This document shows positions 36,586 through 49,578 of a stretch of 64,000 nt of DNA, in pieces. Position numbers and translations under genes: made by a program. The stretch comes from Rubrivivax sp. (GTDB lineage Bacteria; Pseudomonadota; Gammaproteobacteria; Burkholderiales; Burkholderiaceae_C), in the NCBI GenBank assembly GCA_027490215.1, contig JAIXYO010000007.1, forward strand, positions 1 through 64,000. Reading direction: 5' to 3'. The notes beneath the pieces were generated by a model. The model had not been told where the DNA came from, did not search any database, and saw only the letters and a list, made by a program, of their open reading frames with translations. Numbering within the stretch: position 1 is the first letter of the stretch; each line of letters starts with the position of its first letter.

Positions 36586-37506
36586 ATGCGTGCTGACACC
36601 ATCCTCCAGACCATCGGCAACACGCCGCACATCCGCATTCAGCGCTTGTTCGGGGCGGGCGCTCAGGTGTACATCAAGAGTGAGCGCAGCAACCCCGGCG
36701 GATCGATCAAGGACCGCATCGCGCTGGCGATGGTCGAGGCCGCCGAGGCCTCGGGCGCGCTGGTTCCGGGCTCGACCATCATCGAGCCGACCTCTGGCAA
36801 CACCGGCGTCGGCCTCGCGATGGTGGCGGCAGTGAAGGGCTACAAGCTGGTGCTGGTGATGCCCGAGAGCATGAGCATCGAGCGGCGCCGCCTGATGCTG
36901 GCTTATGGTGCCACCTTCGAGCTGACGCCGCGAGAGAAGGGCATGAGCGGCGCGATCGCCCGCGCCACCGAGCTGCTGGCGGCAACGCCCAAAGCCTGGA
37001 TGGCGCAGCAGTTCGAGAACCCGGCCAACATCGATGTTCATGTGCGCACCACCGCCGCCGAGATCGCCCGTGACTTCCCTGAAGGCATCGACGCACTGAT
37101 CACTGGTGTCGGCACCGGCGGTCACATCACCGGCTGCGCGCAGGTGCTGAAGGCGAAGTGGCCGAAGCTGAAGGTGTACGCGGTTGAGCCAGCGGCCAGC
37201 CCGGTGATCAGCGGTGGCAAGCCGGGGCCCCACCCGATCCAGGGCATCGGCGCCGGCTTCATTCCGAAGAACCTGCACACCGACCTGCTCGACGGCGTGA
37301 TCCAGGTCGACGCCGAGGCTGCGCGCGAGATGGCGCGTCGAGCCGCGCGCGAGGAAGGCATGCTGGTGGGCGTTTCTTCGGGCGCGACGCTCGCGGCGAT
37401 CGCACAGAAATTGCCGGAGTTGGCCGCCGGTGCCACGGTGCTTGGCTTCAACTACGACACCGGCGAGCGCTACCTGTCGATCGAGGGCTTCCTGCCCACC
37501 GAATGA
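36586..37506 (+). CDS. cysM: Cysteine synthase B
   Basis: This 306-residue PLP enzyme forms cysteine from O-acetylserine and sulfide or thiosulfate. The PLP-lysine sits in [11 protein letters not shown], the phosphate-binding loop is [11 protein letters not shown], and the second glycine-rich loop is [10 protein letters not shown]. Length and the RRLML motif after the Asn loop resemble CysM more than CysK. An AGGAG precedes the ATG. Divergent from hemE. Confidence 0.93.
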   Translation: MRADTILQTIGNTPHIRIQRLFGAGAQVYIKSERSNPGGSIKDRIALAMVEAAEASGALVPGSTIIEPTSGNTGVGLAMVAAVKGYKLVLVMPESMSIERRRLMLAYGATFELTPREKGMSGAIARATELLAATPKAWMAQQFENPANIDVHVRTTAAEIARDFPEGIDALITGVGTGGHITGCAQVLKAKWPKLKVYAVEPAASPVISGGKPGPHPIQGIGAGFIPKNLHTDLLDGVIQVDAEAAREMARRAAREEGMLVGVSSGATLAAIAQKLPELAAGATVLGFNYDTGERYLSIEGFLPTE

Positions 37507-37685
37507 CGGCCACGTGTGCGCCGTGCGGCTAATCAGCCTGAAGCTGATCGGCGAGCTGATCGTTCGCATCAACGCCGACGGCTGAGTTGCCCGCGGTGTC
37601 GTCCGACAGTCGGACGGCCCATCGCATCGATGTACCTGCCATACGGCAGCGGTAGCATGGGTGAGTCCCTTTCCAAGGAGTCCCC

Positions 37686-38294
37686 ATGCTGCGCAGACTT
37701 TGGCTGGCCACCCTCGCCCTGACCGCGACGCTCGCGTTGAGTGGCTGCGGCTACAACCAATTCCAGAAGCTCGACGAAGAGGTCAAGGCCAGTTGGTCCG
37801 AGGTGCTGAACCAGTACCAGCGGCGCGCCGATCTGATCCCGAACATCGTCGCCACCGTCAAGGGCGAGGCCAATTTCGAGCAGGAGACGCTGACCCAGGT
37901 GATCGAGGCGCGCTCGAAAGCGACCAGCATCCAGGCCACGCCGGAGCTGATCAACGACCCGGCAGCTTTCCAGAAATTCCAGGCCGCGCAGGGCGAGCTG
38001 ACCAGTGCACTCAGCCGCTTGATGGTGGTCGTCGAGCAATACCCGAATCTCAAGGCGAACCAGGGTTTTCAGGATCTGCGGGTGCAACTCGAAGGGACCG
38101 AAAACCGTGTGACGGTGGCGCGCAACCGCTACATCAAGACGGTGGCCGACTACAACGTGCTGGCCCGCAGCTTTCCGAACAACCTGACGGCGATGGTGTT
38201 CGGCTACCAGGTCAAACCGACGTTCACGGTGCAAAACGAAGCCGAGATCTCGAAGCCGCCCGCAGTGAATTTCGACAAGCCTGCGGCCAAGTAA
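37686..38294 (+). CDS. LemA family lipoprotein
   Basis: This 202-residue protein has a lipoprotein signal (lipobox LSGC at about residues 18-21) followed by a long helical LemA domain with its conserved RRADLIPNIVATVKG near residue 46 and RYIKTVADYNVLARSFP near residue 147. Members are exported proteins of unknown molecular function that travel with TPM-domain proteins. Start is supported by AAGGAG 6 bp upstream. It is the first of a three-gene unit with two TPM proteins. Confidence 0.92.
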   Translation: MLRRLWLATLALTATLALSGCGYNQFQKLDEEVKASWSEVLNQYQRRADLIPNIVATVKGEANFEQETLTQVIEARSKATSIQATPELINDPAAFQKFQAAQGELTSALSRLMVVVEQYPNLKANQGFQDLRVQLEGTENRVTVARNRYIKTVADYNVLARSFPNNLTAMVFGYQVKPTFTVQNEAEISKPPAVNFDKPAAK

Positions 38295-39227
38295 TTGAAT
38301 GCCGTGAGCGCCGGCACCCGCGCTGCGCCCCGGGCAGCCCGGGCGCTGTGGTGGATGTTTGCGCTGTGGTGGTTCGTCGTCACCGCGCACGCACAGGACG
38401 TGCTGCCGGTGCCGCCGCTCAGCGCCGCCGTGATCGATCAGACGGCCACGCTCAATGACAGTCAACGTGCGGCACTGATCGCCAAGCTGGCCGCCATCGA
38501 GCAGCAGACCGGCAGCCAGATCGTCGTGCTGATGGTGCCAAGCACCCTGCCCGAGGACATCGCCGCCTACAGCCAGCGTGTCGGCGACAGCTGGAAGATC
38601 GGCCGCCGCGAGATCGGCGACGGGTTGCTCATCGTCGTGGCGAAGAACGACCGTCGCGTGCGCATCGAGGTGGCCAAGACGCTGGAAGGCGCGGTACCCG
38701 ACCTGGCCGCGAAGCGGATCATCGACGCGCAGATCACGCCGGCCTTTCGCGCTGGTGACTACGCCGGCGGCTTCAGTGCTGCCGTGGATCAGCTGGCCGC
38801 CCGTATCCGCGGTGAGGCCCTCCCGGCGCCGAGTCGACCGGACGCACAGCAGCGACACCAGGGCAACGGGCCTTCGCTGGAGTCTCTGGCCATCTTTCTG
38901 TTTGTCGTCGTGCCCATTGCGGGGGCGCTGTTCACCCGGATGATGGGGCGCAAGCTCGGCTCGCTGGTGACCGGCGGGGTTGCCGGTGGCATCGGCTGGT
39001 GGCTGACCGCCAGCGCGCTGCTGGCAGGCGTGGCCGGACTGATCGCGGTGGTGCTGGTCGGGGTGTTCGGTGTGGGCTCCGCGCGCCGTGGCGTCGGCCC
39101 GGGTGGCGTGCCGCCCATCATCTGGGGCGGTGGTGGCAGCGGCGGTTGGGGTAGCGGCGGCGGCGGTGGATTCAGCTCCGGCGGTGGCGGAGACTTTGGT
39201 GGCGGTGGCGCCTCCGGAGGATGGTGA
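38295..39227 (+). CDS. TPM-domain membrane protein with glycine-rich tail (YgcG-like)
   Basis: This protein of about 310 residues has a signal peptide, a TPM phosphatase-like domain at about residues 45-170 (VIDQTATLNDSQRAALIAKL, DGLLIVVAKNDRRVRIEVAKTLEG), two hydrophobic helices near 200 and 235, then a Gly/Ser-rich C-terminal tail ending GGGASGGW. This is the YgcG/TPM layout. Either TTG at 38295 (directly after lemA) or GTG at 38304 can start it. TPM domains bind metal in plants' photosystem repair proteins; the bacterial activity is unproven. Confidence 0.88.
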   Translation: MNAVSAGTRAAPRAARALWWMFALWWFVVTAHAQDVLPVPPLSAAVIDQTATLNDSQRAALIAKLAAIEQQTGSQIVVLMVPSTLPEDIAAYSQRVGDSWKIGRREIGDGLLIVVAKNDRRVRIEVAKTLEGAVPDLAAKRIIDAQITPAFRAGDYAGGFSAAVDQLAARIRGEALPAPSRPDAQQRHQGNGPSLESLAIFLFVVVPIAGALFTRMMGRKLGSLVTGGVAGGIGWWLTASALLAGVAGLIAVVLVGVFGVGSARRGVGPGGVPPIIWGGGGSGGWGSGGGGGFSSGGGGDFGGGGASGGW

Positions 39228-39229
39228 GC

Positions 39230-39736
39230 ATGAACACACTGATTCGCATCCTGAAGCACCGTTGGCTGGACGAGACCGACGCCCAGCGGGCCTTGGGCAC
39301 GGACACCCTGCGTCGCATCGAAGAACGCGTGACTTCCAGCGAACGCGCCCACACCGGCGAGCTTCGGGTGTGCGTGGAGGCAGGCCTGCCGTTGAGCTAC
39401 TTGTGGCGCGGCGCCAGTGCACGCGTGCGCGCGATCGCCATGTTCGGCAAGCTGCGCGTCTGGGACACCGAGCACAACAACGGGGTGCTGATCTACCTGC
39501 TGCTGGCAGAACGACGCATCGAGATCGTGGCGGACCGCGGTATCACCCAACGGGTGCCTGAGCACACCTGGCAGGACATCTCGGATGCCATGGGCGCCGC
39601 TTTCAAGGGCGGTGACTATGCGCGCGGCCTGCTGGATGCTGTAGATCGGGTTGGCGAGCTGCTGGCGCAGCATTTCCCGGCCAATGGGTCTCAGTTGAAC
39701 CCCAACGAGCTGCCGGATCGCCCCGACGTGCGCTGA
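39230..39736 (+). CDS. Second TPM-domain protein
   Basis: This 168-residue protein is a minimal TPM-domain protein without a signal peptide or helices: TLRRIEERVTSSERAHTGELRVCVEAGLP, LRVWDTEHNNGVLIYLLLAERRIEIVADRGI and FKGGDYARGLLDAVDRVGELLAQHFP. I start at 39230 because GGAGG at 39216-39220 is then at proper spacing, whereas an ATG at 39221 abuts it. It is coupled to the previous gene by two bases. It should act in the cytoplasm, unlike its partner. Confidence 0.85.
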   Translation: MNTLIRILKHRWLDETDAQRALGTDTLRRIEERVTSSERAHTGELRVCVEAGLPLSYLWRGASARVRAIAMFGKLRVWDTEHNNGVLIYLLLAERRIEIVADRGITQRVPEHTWQDISDAMGAAFKGGDYARGLLDAVDRVGELLAQHFPANGSQLNPNELPDRPDVR

Positions 39737-39758
39737 ATCCCCGATCTCACGCGGCCAT

Positions 39759-39785
39759 GAAAAAACCCGCCACAAGGGCGGGTTG
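39759..39785 (-). terminator. Terminator of the atp operon
   Basis: On the minus strand CCCGCC, a short loop, GGCGGG, followed by TTTTTT form a canonical rho-independent terminator 24 bp after the atpC stop. It also serves as a hairpin for the convergent TPM gene in the other direction. Confidence 0.85.
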
Positions 39786-39808
39786 CACTCAGCGCGGCAT
39801 CGCTGCCA

Positions 39809-40225
39809 TCACTTCTTGCGAAACTTGCGCAACGCCGCGATCTGCGCGGCCATCGCGGCGAACTCGCCCTGGGCTTTCGCGAAGTCGATGTCGCTCTTCG
39901 CGTTCTTCATCGCTTCTTCGGCACGCTGCTTGGCTTCAGACGCCTTGGCTTCGTCCAGGTCCTTGCCGCGGATCGCGGTGTCGGCCAGCACAGTCACCGT
40001 GCCTGGCTGAACCTCCAGGATGCCGCCAGCAACGAACACGAACTCTTCCGCGTCATTGTCGGCACGCACGATACGCACCGCGCCCGGCTTGATGCGGGTG
40101 ATCAAGGGAGTGTGTCGGGGATAGATGCCCAGTTCGCCTTCTTCGCCAGGCAAAGCCACGAACTTGGCCTCGCCGGAGAAGATGGACTCCTCGGCGGATA
40201 CGACGTCTACGTGGAGGGTGGCCAT
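39809..40225 (-). CDS. atpC: ATP synthase epsilon subunit
   Basis: This 138-residue subunit of the F1 central stalk links the rotor to the catalytic head and inhibits ATP hydrolysis. The N-terminal beta barrel ([17 protein letters not shown]-type, [19 protein letters not shown]) and the C-terminal helical hairpin ([16 protein letters not shown]) are complete. It is the last gene of the operon, 12 bp after atpD, with a terminator right behind. Confidence 0.96.
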   Translation of the reverse strand: MATLHVDVVSAEESIFSGEAKFVALPGEEGELGIYPRHTPLITRIKPGAVRIVRADNDAEEFVFVAGGILEVQPGTVTVLADTAIRGKDLDEAKASEAKQRAEEAMKNAKSDIDFAKAQGEFAAMAAQIAALRKFRKK

Positions 40226-40237
40226 GGTGGTGAATCC

Positions 40238-42588
<2,351 letters not shown>

Positions 42589-42618
42589 GACGAAACTCCT
42601 GGTTTGGTCGTGGACGGA

Positions 42619-44172
42619 TCAGGCGAACGACTTCTTGAAGGCCGCAACGGCAGACGACAACTCGGCTTCCGAGTCCTTGTCGAGCGCCTTGGCGTCTTCG
42701 ATCTTCTTCAGCAGGCCGGCATGGCTGGTCTTCAGGAACTGATGCAGGCCCGACTCGAAGGCCAGGACCTTCTTCACGTCGATATCGTCCATGAAGCCCT
42801 TGTTGACGGCGAACAGCGATGCACCCATCAGCGCGATCGGCAGAGGCGAATACTGAGCTTGCTTCAGCAGTTCAGTGACCCGCGCACCGCGGTCGAGCTG
42901 CTTGCGGGTGGCTTCGTCGAGATCGGAGGCGAACTGCGCAAATGCTGCCAGCTCACGGTACTGCGCCAAGTCGGTACGGATACCACCCGACAAGCTCTTG
43001 ATGAGCTTGGTCTGGGCCGCACCACCCACCCGCGACACCGAGATGCCGGCGTTGATGGCGGGGCGGATACCAGCGTTGAACAGACTGGTTTCCAGGAAGA
43101 TCTGGCCGTCGGTGATCGAGATCACATTGGTCGGCACGAACGCGGACACGTCACCGGCCTGCGTTTCGATGATCGGCAGCGCGGTCAGCGAACCCGTCTT
43201 GCCCTTGACCTCGCCCTTGGTGAATGCTTCGACGTAGTCGGCGTTCACGCGCGCAGCACGTTCGAGCAAGCGGCTGTGGAGATAGAACACATCGCCGGGG
43301 TAGGCTTCGCGGCCCGGCGGGCGGCGCAGCAGCAGGGACACCTGGCGATAAGCAACAGCCTGCTTGGACAGGTCGTCGTAAATGATCAGCGCGTCTTGGC
43401 CGCGGTCGCGGAAGTACTCGCCCATCGTGCAGCCCGAATAGGCGCTGACGTACTGCATCGCTGCCGATTCAGACGCGCTGGCCGCCACAACGATGGTGTA
43501 GTCCATCGCACCGGCTTGCTCCAGCGAGCGCACCACGTTCTTGATCGAGCTGGCCTTCTGCCCGATGGCAACGTACACGCAAGTGACGTTTTGGCCCTTC
43601 TGGTTGATGATGGTGTCGATGCCGACCGCCGTCTTGCCGGTCTGGCGGTCGCCGATGATCAGCTCTCGCTGGCCACGACCCACGGGCACCATCGCGTCGA
43701 TGGACTTCAGGCCGGTCTGCAGCGGCTGATCGACTGACTTGCGCGCAATCACGCCCGGTGCCACTTTCTCGATGACGTCGGTCATCTTGGCGTTGATCGG
43801 ACCCTTGCCGTCAATGGGCTGGCCGAGCGCGTTGACGACGCGGCCGATGAGCTCGGGGCCGACCGGCACTTCCAGGATGCGGCCCGTGCACTTGACGATG
43901 TCGCCTTCCGAGATGTGCTCGTACTCGCCCAGAATCACCGCGCCAACCGAGTCGCGCTCGAGGTTCAGTGCGAGGCCGTAGGTCGGCTGACCACTTCTGG
44001 TGACCGGGAACTCCAGCATTTCGCCGGCCATCACGTCGGAGAGGCCGTGCACGCGGCAGATGCCGTCGGCAACAGACACCACCGTGCCCTGGTTCTTGAT
44101 GTCGGTAACTGCACCAAGGCCTTCGATGCGGCTCTTGATCAGCTCGGAGATTTCTGCGGGATTCAAGTTCAT
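42619..44172 (-). CDS. atpA: ATP synthase alpha subunit
   Basis: This is the 517-residue non-catalytic nucleotide-binding F1 subunit. Walker A is [15 protein letters not shown] near residue 173; the conserved arginine finger region lies in the [14 protein letters not shown] segment. It starts 16 bp after atpH and precedes atpG. Confidence 0.98.
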   Translation of the reverse strand: MNLNPAEISELIKSRIEGLGAVTDIKNQGTVVSVADGICRVHGLSDVMAGEMLEFPVTRSGQPTYGLALNLERDSVGAVILGEYEHISEGDIVKCTGRILEVPVGPELIGRVVNALGQPIDGKGPINAKMTDVIEKVAPGVIARKSVDQPLQTGLKSIDAMVPVGRGQRELIIGDRQTGKTAVGIDTIINQKGQNVTCVYVAIGQKASSIKNVVRSLEQAGAMDYTIVVAASASESAAMQYVSAYSGCTMGEYFRDRGQDALIIYDDLSKQAVAYRQVSLLLRRPPGREAYPGDVFYLHSRLLERAARVNADYVEAFTKGEVKGKTGSLTALPIIETQAGDVSAFVPTNVISITDGQIFLETSLFNAGIRPAINAGISVSRVGGAAQTKLIKSLSGGIRTDLAQYRELAAFAQFASDLDEATRKQLDRGARVTELLKQAQYSPLPIALMGASLFAVNKGFMDDIDVKKVLAFESGLHQFLKTSHAGLLKKIEDAKALDKDSEAELSSAVAAFKKSFA

Positions 44173-44188
44173 GTGTTGCTCCTGAAGA

Positions 44189-44728
44189 TCAGGCCGTCAG
44201 GGCCATCTTCATGTGTTCGAGACGGGCCTTGACCGAGGTGTCAAGCACCTCGTCGCCAACGGCGACGCGGATGCCGCCGATCAGCTCGGGCACGATTTCC
44301 ACGGAAGGGTTGAGCTTGCGACCGAAGCGCTTCTCAAGCACCACGACCACCTCGGCGAGCTGGCCGCCGTCGATGGGAAAGGCACTCTGGATAAGGGCAT
44401 CCGACACGCCAGCGCTTCTGTTCAGCAGCGCCAAAAATTGCGCCGCGATCTCTGGCAGCGCAGCCAGGCGGCCGTTGTCGATGATGGTGCGCAGCAGGTT
44501 GCCGATCTTCGGGTCAAGGCTCAGACCCTGCTGCAGCGCGATGCCAGCGAGGACGTCGAACACCTGTGCAGCCGCCACCTTGGGGTTGTCGGCAAACTGA
44601 CGCAGTTCGGGATCGGCGGCCAATTGCGCCAGCGCCGTGACCTGCGGCTTGAGTGCCGCGGCGTCGGCGCCAGCGGCGCTGAACAGCGCTTCGGCGTAAG
44701 GGCGGGCGATGGTCGCCAGCTCAGCCAT
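44189..44728 (-). CDS. atpH: ATP synthase delta subunit
   Basis: This 179-residue stator subunit joins F1 to the b-subunits. The N-terminal six-helix domain ([15 protein letters not shown]) and the C-terminal strand ([20 protein letters not shown]) are both complete. Its ATG lies 1 bp from the atpF stop. Confidence 0.97.
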   Translation of the reverse strand: MAELATIARPYAEALFSAAGADAAALKPQVTALAQLAADPELRQFADNPKVAAAQVFDVLAGIALQQGLSLDPKIGNLLRTIIDNGRLAALPEIAAQFLALLNRSAGVSDALIQSAFPIDGGQLAEVVVVLEKRFGRKLNPSVEIVPELIGGIRVAVGDEVLDTSVKARLEHMKMALTA

Positions 44729-44729
44729 G

Positions 44730-45200
44730 TCAGAGCTCCGCCTTCAGACGCGACAACAGCTCGGCATGGACGCCGGCATTGACTTCACGACGCAGGATCT
44801 GCTCTGCGCCCTTGACGGCCAGACCGGCCACCTGTTCGCGGAGCGTCTCGCGCGCCTTGATCGCTTCCTGCTCGGCCTCGGCCTTTGCGTTGGCGATGAT
44901 CTTGGCGCCTTCGTCGACGGCCTTGCCTTTGGCTTCCTCGACGATCTGCTGCGCCAGGCGCTCGGCGTCGGCCAGACGCTTGGCAGCGTCGTCTCGGGCC
45001 GCGGACAGCTGTGCTTCCACGCGCTTGTTCGCAGCGGCGAGTTCGCTCTTGGCCATGTCGGCGGCCGACAGACCGTCGGCGATCTTCTTCGCACGCTCGT
45101 CCAGAGCCGCCGTGATGGGCGGCCAGACGAATTTCATCGTGAACCCGACCAGTATCGCGAACACGATCATCTGGATGATCAGGGTGGCATTGATGCTCAC
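44730..45200 (-). CDS. atpF: ATP synthase b subunit
   Basis: The 156-residue peripheral stalk subunit. One N-terminal transmembrane helix ([25 protein letters not shown]) is followed by a long charged helix that dimerises. The start codon is GTG at 45200. Confidence 0.97.
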   Translation of the reverse strand: MSINATLIIQMIVFAILVGFTMKFVWPPITAALDERAKKIADGLSAADMAKSELAAANKRVEAQLSAARDDAAKRLADAERLAQQIVEEAKGKAVDEGAKIIANAKAEAEQEAIKARETLREQVAGLAVKGAEQILRREVNAGVHAELLSRLKAEL

Positions 45201-45272
45201 GGCAGGGACCTCGTTAAGGAGTGATCAGGGCAGCCGCGTGAACGCCGCTGCCCGCCGGACCGATGCGAAGGC

Positions 45273-46459
<1,187 letters not shown>

Positions 46460-46484
46460 CTAGTTTGTCCCGTGTGCGTCTTGC

Positions 46485-46973
46485 TTAACGACCAGATCTG
46501 CGGCCGCGCCACAACAGCGCCAGCCAATACACTTTCATGCACAACACCAAGCTCACCAGCAAGACTGGCCAGCTCAGTGGTTCCACAAGCTTCGGCGCCA
46601 GCACCAACATGGCCACCGAAACCAAAATCTTGACCGCCACCCACACCATGAAGCTGACGGCGCTGGCGCCGGGCGACACGCTGGAGAGCTTGCTGGTCAT
46701 GCCGCGCGCCATCAGAGCACCCGGAAGCACTGCAACTAGCGCGCCATACAGCGCAGATCCGATGAGCTGTGGCAGACCGAGTACCAGCCACACCACAGCC
46801 GCAGACAGACACCCCATCACCACCTGCGCCGCAATCACCTGCCAAGGGGAAACCTGGGGGTGGCTCGCGCGCAAAGCCTGGGCCTCGGCGCGCGTCAGTG
46901 GCATGATGGCCTGACCTTCTGCCTCATCGCCGAATCCTGCGCTTGCCACCCGATGGGCGATTGAATCAGTCAT
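46485..46973 (-). CDS. atpI: ATP synthase I subunit
   Basis: This 162-residue protein has four transmembrane helices (for example VIAAQVVMGCLSAAVVWLVL and FMVWVAVKILVSVAMLVL) after a charged N-terminus of about 40 residues. AtpI aids assembly of the c-ring. It is the first gene of the operon, 28 bp before atpB. Confidence 0.9.
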   Translation of the reverse strand: MTDSIAHRVASAGFGDEAEGQAIMPLTRAEAQALRASHPQVSPWQVIAAQVVMGCLSAAVVWLVLGLPQLIGSALYGALVAVLPGALMARGMTSKLSSVSPGASAVSFMVWVAVKILVSVAMLVLAPKLVEPLSWPVLLVSLVLCMKVYWLALLWRGRRSGR

Positions 46974-47008
46974 CGGAAGGGTCGCATAGGCTTTCAGTTC
47001 AGCCCTTG

Positions 47009-47038
47009 ATTATGCGTGCAAACCCGCACTCTCCTCAA
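47009..47038 (-). promoter_or_regulatory. Putative promoter of the atp operon
   Basis: On the minus strand TTGAGG (47038-47033) and CATAAT (47014-47009) are 18 bp apart, resembling a sigma-70 promoter. It lies 36 bp before the atpI start and is the best match in the 143-bp gap. Confidence 0.45.
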
Positions 47039-47116
47039 GCCCAAATTCTGGACACTGCATGCGTGTGACTTTTTGAGCGGCCACGCGGGCGATGCCGGAC
47101 GCTCTGGAATCGTCGC

Positions 47117-48016
47117 TCAGGCGAAGAGGTTGGCGGGCAGACCGGGCACCTCGACACGCATCGAAAGCACACAGCCGGCCAGAGGTTGCAGCGCCAGCTC
47201 GGCAGCTGGCCGGTTCTCGCTCGCGGTGGTGATGTAGAGCGTCCTCAGGTCCGCACCGCCGAAGCATGGCATCGTCGGACATCGCACAGGCAACGGCACC
47301 TCGCGCAGCAGCTGGCCCGACGGCGACAGGCAGAGCAGGCGCTGTCCCTCGAACATCGCCACCCAGTAATTACCGGCGGCGTCGACCGCTGCGCCGTCGG
47401 GCCGACCGCGATAGTCGGCCGGCGTCGGGCCCGCAGGCTTCAGCGGGAACTGGCAGAACACCCGCCGACCGCTGAGCGTGCCTCCCAGGGTGTCAAAGTC
47501 GAAGGCGTGGATGACATGCGCCTTCGTGTCGCTCCAGTACATGGTGCGGCCGTCGGGACTCCAGGCCAGGCCATTGGAAGTGGTGATGCCCTCGGCGTGC
47601 TTCGTGAGGCTGTCACGATGGAATCGATACAAGGCCGCCCGCGCAGCGTCGCGCGGCTCATAGATCGTGCCGACCCAGAAGCGGCCCTGCGGGTCGCACT
47701 TGCCGTCGTTGAAGCGCTCGGTTTGCGGGTCGTACGGCGGCGGCGCCAGTGCGGTGCGCTTGCCGGTGCAGGTATCGAAGCGCCAGAGCCCATCGCGTGA
47801 GGCGAGCAGCAGACCGCCGTCGAGCATCGGCGCGAGGCTGGCGACCTCGGTATCGAAAGGCCAATGCGACAGCTCGCCACTGACCGGGTCGTAACGGTTG
47901 ACACAGCGGCCCGGGATGTCGCAGTAGTACAGCACCTGTTCGCGCGGGTGCCACATGGGCGATTCGCCCAGCGCGCTGGGCAGCGTCACGGCCGCGGAGA
48001 TGTCCGGGTTCAGCAC
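47117..48016 (-). CDS. SMP-30/gluconolactonase family protein
   Basis: This 299-residue six-bladed propeller (SGL domain) carries the metal-binding residues: Glu in LGESPMWHP, Asn in ERFNDGKCDPQG and SNGLAWSPDG, and Asp in RPDGAAVDAAGNYW. Members hydrolyse sugar lactones; the pairing with an aldose 1-epimerase suggests work on a sugar or sugar lactone. It starts with GTG at 48016, 19 bp after the epimerase stop. Confidence 0.87.
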   Translation of the reverse strand: MLNPDISAAVTLPSALGESPMWHPREQVLYYCDIPGRCVNRYDPVSGELSHWPFDTEVASLAPMLDGGLLLASRDGLWRFDTCTGKRTALAPPPYDPQTERFNDGKCDPQGRFWVGTIYEPRDAARAALYRFHRDSLTKHAEGITTSNGLAWSPDGRTMYWSDTKAHVIHAFDFDTLGGTLSGRRVFCQFPLKPAGPTPADYRGRPDGAAVDAAGNYWVAMFEGQRLLCLSPSGQLLREVPLPVRCPTMPCFGGADLRTLYITTASENRPAAELALQPLAGCVLSMRVEVPGLPANLFA

Positions 48017-48035
48017 GGCCGCGTGCTTGACCGCA

Positions 48036-48920
48036 TCACAGCGCAGCGACCTCGAGGGTCATCAACGCCTCGAATGTCTCGCCGGGTTGCAGCGTGCGCA
48101 ATCCGAGTGACGCGGGGTCTTCGCCATGGATCGCATCACTGACGTGGCTGACCGGTTCGACGCAGAAATAGGCCTTTTCGACCGGCGTGTAGACGACCAG
48201 ATGCGTCAGGTTCGAGCTGAGCTTCAGCGCCAACACCTCATCGCTGATGCCTGCCGGGCCACACCAGCCGTCGAAGCAGTTGTCGAAGCGCAGGGCGGAG
48301 ACCTCATCGTCAATGTCAGCCTGCAACACCTTCCTCACCGGCAACTGCGTTTCGTCAGTGTCCCAGCGATCACTCACGGTGATGCGCAGGCGGCTGAGGT
48401 TGCGCTTGGGGAAATACGGATGCCACCCCAACCCAACCGGCTGCGCGATGTCAGCGGTGTTGGTCACGGACAGCGTCACGACCAGCGAGTGCGGCGTCAG
48501 CGCGAAAGCCTGTTGCGCCTCGAAGGGGAAAGGCCAGTGCGCATCGGGTACGTGCCGGTAGCGCAACACGGCTTCGGCTTCGCCGTGCACCGCAACCTCC
48601 CAGGCGCGCAGCCAACCCACGCCATGCACCGAATGGGGGTTGTCGTCGAAGTTGGCGGTGGTGACGTAATCGTTGCCGAGCCAGCGGAAGCGCTGGTACG
48701 CCAGCCGGTTCGAATAGGGCACCAACGGGTAGCAGGCCGATTGCCGTGCGCTGGCCAACTGCCCCGGCTCGGTCGATCTCAGGATCGGCGTGCCGCGGTG
48801 CCAGAGCCCGGCGATCGAGCCGCCCAGGTCGGCGCGCAGCGCCAGCCGCAAGTCGCCCGAATGCAGTTCCACAGCGCCCTCAAGATGGTGACCATCAGGG
48901 GTGACGGCTGTAGCGGTCAA
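48036..48920 (-). CDS. Aldose 1-epimerase family protein
   Basis: This 294-residue beta-sandwich has the galactose mutarotase features: YPLVPYSNRLAYQRF near residue 65, the catalytic His in HSVHGVGWLRAWEV and GLGWHPYFP, and late Glu in YFCVEPVSHVSD. It interconverts sugar anomers; the exact sugar is unknown. The TTG start overlaps the acetyltransferase stop by 4 bases (TTGA). It sits with the SMP-30 gene in a short sugar-metabolism unit. Confidence 0.87.
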   Translation of the reverse strand: MTATAVTPDGHHLEGAVELHSGDLRLALRADLGGSIAGLWHRGTPILRSTEPGQLASARQSACYPLVPYSNRLAYQRFRWLGNDYVTTANFDDNPHSVHGVGWLRAWEVAVHGEAEAVLRYRHVPDAHWPFPFEAQQAFALTPHSLVVTLSVTNTADIAQPVGLGWHPYFPKRNLSRLRITVSDRWDTDETQLPVRKVLQADIDDEVSALRFDNCFDGWCGPAGISDEVLALKLSSNLTHLVVYTPVEKAYFCVEPVSHVSDAIHGEDPASLGLRTLQPGETFEALMTLEVAAL

Positions 48921-49408
48921 TCCAGTTCCGCCTTGAGGTAGTGCGATCCGGCGATCGGGCTGAAGTAATACGGCGGAATCTCCTCAAAACCCAGCGAGGT
49001 GTAAAGGCCGCGGGCGGCCTCCATATCGTCCAGGGTGTCCAGGAGCGTCACCGAATACCCGGCACGGCGGGCTTCGTCGAGCAAGGCTTGAGCCATCAGC
49101 CGCCCCAACCCGAACCGACGGAAGGCCGGCCGCACGTAGAGACGCTTCATCTCGCAGGCGTTGGGGTAATCGACATCTGCGAGCCCCCGGAAAGCACCGC
49201 AACCCGCCAGTTCGCCGTCGACGAAGGCCAGCATCAGATGGCCATGGGGTGGCGCATAAGGGGCAGGCAGGCTGGCCAGTTCTGCGTCGAAATTCTGGAA
49301 TTCAAGGTCGATGCCCAGACTGTCCGCATACTCGCGGAAGATGCCACGAGCGAGGTCGAGCAGTTCGCCGTCAACGGGCGTCACGAGGCTGATCTCGGAA
49401 GTCGGCAT
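48917..49408 (-). CDS. GNAT family N-acetyltransferase
   Basis: This 163-residue single GNAT domain has the acetyl-CoA-binding motif A VRPAFRRFGLGRLMAQALL near residue 95 and motif B with LDTLDDMEAARGLYTSLGFEE. Substrate unknown. It is upstream of the epimerase with a 4-base overlap. Confidence 0.88.
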   Translation of the reverse strand: MPTSEISLVTPVDGELLDLARGIFREYADSLGIDLEFQNFDAELASLPAPYAPPHGHLMLAFVDGELAGCGAFRGLADVDYPNACEMKRLYVRPAFRRFGLGRLMAQALLDEARRAGYSVTLLDTLDDMEAARGLYTSLGFEEIPPYYFSPIAGSHYLKAELD

Positions 49409-49578
49409 GGGGTGTTCAATGGTGAGACCCGAGTCAGTTTATCGCTGACCCGCAGGCGACTGAGCCGACCGGCCATCACGCATCCGCACACTTGACTCGC
49501 GCGCAGGGATAAACACGCAGAGATACGGACCGCGACATATGATCCAAGCAGCTACATGCCGGCGTTCATGAGGATCTG

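Noticed and set aside
37507-37600. 23-codon GTG reading after cysM (ending at a TGA near 37585)
   Set aside because: No ribosome-binding site and no hydrophobic or family pattern.
39119-39222. Glycine/serine-rich repeat in the 3' end of the first TPM gene
   Set aside because: It is the normal low-complexity tail of YgcG-type proteins, not an independent DNA repeat.
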